A DNA stretch of 64,000 nt from Daucus carota subsp. sativus (Eukaryota; Streptophyta; Magnoliopsida; Apiales; Apiaceae): contig NC_030381.2 in assembly GCF_001625215.2 (NCBI RefSeq), forward strand, positions 44,824,689 to 44,888,688. The letters run 5' to 3'. The notes below the pieces were generated by a model. It was given only the letters and a program-made list of their open reading frames with translations. It was not told where the DNA came from and searched no databases. Shown in pieces: positions 59,541-64,000 of the stretch. The position numbers were made by a program, and so were the translations under genes. Position 1 is the stretch's first letter. Each line of letters starts with the position of its first letter.

Positions 59541-62294
59541 GTATAAATATATGGACTATGTGTGTTGATATTAACTAGTATGAGTAGAAGAGAGTTATGA
59601 ATTTGATGGAGTAGCTTAGGGACGGCTTTGCTCTACTTATAGAGATGGAAAATGCATGCACTTGGAGATTACTCTTAACCATTTGATTATTCTCAGTGTG
59701 TTTTAATTAAAAGTTATCAACGTCCCACTTAAATATTTAAGTATAATTTAGAAGATGATGGAGATAATTATAATACTCAAGGGTAAAGGATACATGCACA
59801 ATATTATAAGCTTTTTGTGGAGTAAAACACAGCAGATATTCAAATATGATTTTGACAAAGATTCGTGTGATCGGCTAAAAGATGAATGCACTTGCCAGAT
59901 CTGATTAGATTGTTGAGCTTAGTTAATGATTAGGATATTCAAATATTAATGCATGTCAAATGCAAACTCGCTCCACGGATGATCCTCCTAGTGGGAGTTC
60001 ATATTTATTGATGTGTTTCTTTGCTTTAATTCCACTACTACGAAAAAGAAAACTACTACAAAAAAGAAAAGCGACGATCATCAAGTTTTCATTAACAACA
60101 AAATTAAAGTTATCATTAATAACAAAATTAAACTGAAGGTGCTAAATTTGGATGCCTCTAATTAATTTGATGCTTAAATCATATGCATGCAGTGGTCACA
60201 AAATATCATTTTTTTTATTATAACCGTTACGATTCTCCGAATTTGATCCATTAATATTAGTTATCAATTATCATTATTATTTCAACAATTTGAATAATTA
60301 TCTAAATCTAAAATAAACATAATGTTGTAAGAACATAAATAATAATTATGAATTAAACATGATACATGTATAATTTATTAAATATATATGAATTAATGCA
60401 TTGATAGTCACGGTGAATATTTATTTTTTGTGAAAATTTAAAGTTAGATAAGGAAATTAAAAACATATATAATAATGAATATTTGCTTAAAAATGTAACG
60501 AATTAAAAATATAATCTACATATGAGTCCAGATCAAATACGAATCCTTTATTATATTCAGATATTTGACTAGAATAATTTCATATATTATGAGACTTAAT
60601 CTGAGCGGGAATATAAATACTCATATCTGAGAACACATATGTTATTATATTTTAATTTTCCGCTTAGATATGAATCATATATAAAACAAATATGAGATAT
60701 CATATTTTCGATTAAACATAAACCAAGATATCGAGATATTGGAATGTTTATATTGATGAACTAATATATTTATATTGATTAAATCATGATCATATGTGAT
60801 ATTTGGAATAATTTTGATAATAAATTTAGACAATACAGTATTTTTCGTTAAATAAAAAGGATGTAATTATTGGACGTGAATGTGTACAATGCTTCTTAAA
60901 ATCATCAAGTTCCATGGATTTAAAATAGTAAAATATATGAAAGACCTGCGTGGCTTTGTTGCATTACACGTTAACACTGTGTACAAATATAAACACACTA
61001 CTAATGACTAATGAGTAATACTGATAGTTGACTAGTTGAGGAAAGTGGAAGTTACTATAAAAATATCTGGGGGCAAGGCAAAACTATGGTGTCCCAACTA
61101 TATAGAGCACACAAGAAATCGAAGATTACTAATGTCACAAAAGCCATATTGTTTTTGATCTTTCCAGTCTCCAAAGAGTAAATCACAATTGAAATATTTT
61201 ATAATATGAAAATTAACTACTTCACTCTATTATTATCTTCAATTTTCTTATTTTGTTTAATTCTTAATTTCTATGTCCAACTCAAATGTAAACATTTGGG
61301 TAGGAAAAAAAAATATATTACGAGATTTTGCTTTATAAAACTTTATTAATATATATTTAATATTATGGTCTATTTGAAAATTTAAATTTCATTTGAAATC
61401 CTGAATTTAATCACATAACATGTTTGGGGAAATACAATGTTGGATTTAAATTTCATTTGAAATCCACAACATTCAAATAAAATTTTAAATGAAATATATA
61501 ATTACAAACACAATTTTATATGATTTGTACATCAAGTTTTGACAAGGACTTGTGTGATCCGCTGTCCCTTTAGTTTTTTTATAAGGACTACAAACGGTTA
61601 GTTCTACTTTGTTCTAAAAATTATATTTAATAAATTTGAAGATTGTTCAAGCCAAAATTGATAATCTTTGTAGAATTGCAGAGGCGATCGGATGTATAAG
61701 TATTTTATCATCTACATTCTACATCATTATCATTTATCAGCAACAAAAACATATGGCTAGGTTTAAATGGCAAAAATGTAATCAGGCCCAACAAGTACAA
61801 CACATATATGGTCAGAAACATACAAGCATGAAGCATCTAAGTTATTAAGTATACTCTAGACTAGTTAACTAACTAATATCCAGTTGGATATTTAATATAA
61901 TTAAATTAGTAAACTAAGCTAATAAACTAAGGGGCCGTTTGTGCAAATTTAAAACGAATTAAGAAATGTAGAAACCAGGTTGCTTCCGACAAACAAACAG
62001 GCACTAAGTCATGTACAAGCTTCATCGATATCCTCAACATGATGTGTTTAAGGTAGCACATAAATAAAGATTTAAAGTATGACCCTGCAATCAACGTTTG
62101 GTTCCTTGGTTCATGAATGTAAATAATTCACGAGTTGTTTTGATGATGTATCAGACTCTCAGTTATGTAACTGCATGATTTCATTAAAGTTATTGAGAAA
62201 GAAAGAAATCACAATTTCTTAAAACAATTAAATAAGGGATTAAATAATTGCATTGTATATAATCTTATATGCTAACTATGGAGCCTATGTTTTT
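59541..62294. other. C2-like array, inter-gene block 3
   Basis: Promoter of copy C, an AT-rich stretch (60180-60880), the shared block 60890-61200, a partial third orphan block with the recurrent element at 61546-61563, and the block beginning AATTGCAGAGGCGATCGG near 61675 that matches 52281 and 58076. A GGGGCCGTTTG terminus at 61931 has no partner. No gene recognised. Confidence 0.6.
59636..59660 (-). promoter_or_regulatory. TATA box and RY-type motif upstream of copy C
   Basis: TATAAG at 59641-59636 and TGCATGCA at 59653-59660, in the same spacing to the start codon as in copy B. Confidence 0.6.
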
Positions 62295-62867
62295 CTAAAA
62301 GAACTCCAAAGCAGCATCCAGCGCAAATAATTCACAGTTAACACAACTTCTACATTGACATCTAGCACCACAACTTTTGTTTTGTGTCATGGCATTTGGG
62401 ATTGCTGGCAGAGCCCCGCCAAGTTTGATTCCGATTTGCACAGCAGGAGGCTTCACACCGTCAGCTAAGCTCTTTCTCGAATTCATTACAATCCAGTTCT
62501 CAGTATCCATCGTCGATGACTCGTAAACAGTTCTCCATGGGACCTCAGCTTTTGCTAGGAGTTGTGACTTTCTTTTTCTTCCGAAAATTGAAATATTGCT
62601 CCTCCATCTAAGCTCGAAGATCACGGTACCTTTAAATAGCATGCTGCTCATAGACTCTATAGTTCCGAGACAATCTAAAGAGAAAGATTGGTTCCACGCC
62701 ATGTTTGATGATGATACTTCTGTTGTCTGGAATCGAACTCTGTTCTTGTTTCCTGCAGACATGTAGCATCTTACGAACAAGCTCCCCGTGGAATTAAATT
62801 CGATGTTTCTGGCTTTTTTGATACTTAATTCACAGCTCAAAGCTGCTTGGTCTTGAAATTTATCCAT
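62295..62867 (-). CDS. C2-domain-like small protein, tandem copy D
   Basis: Single exon, 190 residues. Opens MDKFQDQAALSCELSIKKARN like B. Differences: DCLGTIES where the others have DCFGTKES, MLFKGTVIFELRWRSNISIF, EVSSSNMAWNQ preceded by FQTT, and a tail with SCGARCQCRSCVNC that is closer to copy A than to B or C. Ends ELFALDAALEFF. The mixture of B-like N-terminus and A-like tail could reflect gene conversion or retained ancestral states. Promoter motifs and the recurrent element (63195-63212) are intact. Confidence 0.87.
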   Translation of the reverse strand: MDKFQDQAALSCELSIKKARNIEFNSTGSLFVRCYMSAGNKNRVRFQTTEVSSSNMAWNQSFSLDCLGTIESMSSMLFKGTVIFELRWRSNISIFGRKRKSQLLAKAEVPWRTVYESSTMDTENWIVMNSRKSLADGVKPPAVQIGIKLGGALPAIPNAMTQNKSCGARCQCRSCVNCELFALDAALEFF

Positions 62868-63460
62868 GTATAACTATATGGACTGTGTGTTTGTTGATAT
62901 TAGTACGAGTAGAAGAGAGTTATGAATTTGATGGAGTAGCTTAGGGACGGCTTTGCTCTACTTATAGAGATACAAAATGCATGCACTTGGAGATTACTTT
63001 TAGCCATTTAGTCTCTGTTTATTTTAAATAATTTGAAGTTATCAACGTCCCACTTAAATACTTTAGTATACTTTACAAGATGTTGGAGTATGGGAGATTA
63101 TTATATATAATACTCAAGGTAAAAGATACATGCACCATATTTTAAGTTTTTCGTGGAGTGAAACACAACAGGTATTCAAAAATGATTTTGACAAGGATTC
63201 GTGTGATCGGCTAAAAGATGAATAGCATTTGCTAGATTTGATTAGATTGTTGAGCTTAATTAATGACTGGATAGTGGATATTCAAATATTCACGTCAAAT
63301 GTAAACTCCACAGATGATCCTCCTGGTGGGAGTTCATATGTGTTTCTTTGCTTTAATTCCACTACTACAAAAAAGAAAACCACTACTCAGGTGATCATTA
63401 ATTCACAACAAATTTAAACTCATGTTTAAGGTGCTAAATTTGGATGGCTCTAATTAATTT
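62868..63460. other. Upstream region of copy D
   Basis: Promoter block closely matching those of B and C up to about 63455, where it joins directly to the truncated relic 2. No separate gene. Confidence 0.55.
62961..62985 (-). promoter_or_regulatory. TATA box and RY-type motif upstream of copy D
   Basis: TATAAG at 62966-62961 and TGCATGCA at 62978-62985. The relic to the right keeps TGCATGCA (63990-63997) but has lost the TATAAG. Confidence 0.6.
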
Positions 63461-63875
63461 GTTTCCTGTGGAATTACATTCGACGTTTCTGGCTTTTATG
63501 ACACTTAGGCTGTGTTCCCTTGGATGAAATGAAATGAGGGGAGAATGAAATAAAATTTGTACTATAAACTGGGAGTGATTAGAGAAATTGACTATAATTT
63601 TCATTCATTCAATCATTCCATTCCAACTATTTAAACTACAACCCACATATTTTGGAAGCAATGTTCATTTCATTTGTTCATCATATTTACCTATCATCTT
63701 CATCATAAAAAGTTTTAACTCACTCATATTTAATCATTATTATCTCGTACTTTCTACTTTTTCCATAAAACTTCTCTATATGTTTTCATTTCATTCTCCC
63801 CTCATTTCATTCAATCCAAGTGAACGCAACCTTAGTTCACAGCTCAAAGCTGCTTCATCTTAGAAATTTATCCAT
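63461..63875 (-). pseudogene. C2-like gene relic 2 (stop, MITE insertion, truncated)
   Basis: The Met at 63875 begins MDKF and then meets a stop within seven codons, because the sequence after TTT differs from the intact copies. Family sequence continues to CACAGCTCAAAGC, is broken by a 324-bp MITE near codon 14, resumes with CATAAAAGCCAGAAACGTCG, and ends after ATTCCACAGGAAAC near 63461. Only about the first 30 codons survive; they join directly to sequence that in other units lies far upstream. Confidence 0.88.
63508..63831. mobile_element. MITE (PIF/Harbinger-like) inside C2-like relic 2
   Basis: Left end GGCTGTGTTCCCTTGGATGA and right end (inverse) GGTTGCGTTCACTTGGATTG; the arms continue ATGAGGGGAGAATGAAAT on both sides. 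TTA flanks both ends (63505-63507, 63832-63834). The intact copies show the unoccupied TTA at this codon. Confidence 0.88.
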
Positions 63876-64000
63876 GTATAACTATATGGACTATGTGTGT
63901 TTGTTGATATTCGTACGAGTGAGTGGAAGAGAGTTATGAATTTGATGCAGTAGCTGAGATTGGGCTCTTCTCTACTTAGACACACAAAATGCATGCATTT

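Noticed and set aside
61931-62000. GGGGCCGTTTG terminus suggesting a hAT or PIF element
   Set aside because: No matching inverted end or target duplication could be found nearby.

Overview
This is a nuclear segment of a eudicot plant genome. Support comes from AT-rich intergenic DNA, multi-exon genes with GT-AG introns, plant-specific families (UGT85-type glycosyltransferase, EPF-like peptide, FBW2, CAMTA, DUF4057) and abundant MITEs. Gene structure and repeats do not fix the species; an asterid is my guess only.

Layout, left to right. 1-2376 (-): 5' part of a UGT85-like glucosyltransferase whose 3' end lies outside the window. 6617-7093 (-): two-exon EPIDERMAL PATTERNING FACTOR-LIKE peptide gene. 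7.1-11.9 kb: gene-free, with a GC-rich (TA)n-associated element and an 815-bp hAT-like element holding a nested MITE. 13047-14449 (+): FBW2-type F-box gene. 17586-22664 (-): six-exon nuclear poly(A)-binding protein gene (PABN type). 22.7-28.2 kb: repeats, including a Stowaway MITE, three consecutive elements set in (TA)n tracts, a Ty3/gypsy relic and an isolated 166-bp hairpin. 28271-39928 (-): 13-exon CAMTA transcription factor (1089 codons). 42188-46102 (-): five-exon DUF4057 gene with three nested MITEs in its last intron. 47.7-64.0 kb: tandem array of small single-exon C2-like genes, with four intact copies, two relics, and promoter-like non-coding blocks duplicated with them.

The single-copy genes are ordinary housekeeping or signalling genes (RNA 3'-end processing, Ca2+/calmodulin transcription, ubiquitin ligase adaptor, peptide ligand) with no evident joint pathway. 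The right-hand array is the dynamic part. It shows repeated segmental duplication, gene loss leaving orphan upstream blocks, and dated insertions: a hAT-like element in one promoter, a MITE with a matching empty site in a sister unit, and a captured coding-like fragment. A short non-coding element recurs eight times in the array and is the best candidate for something not yet described.
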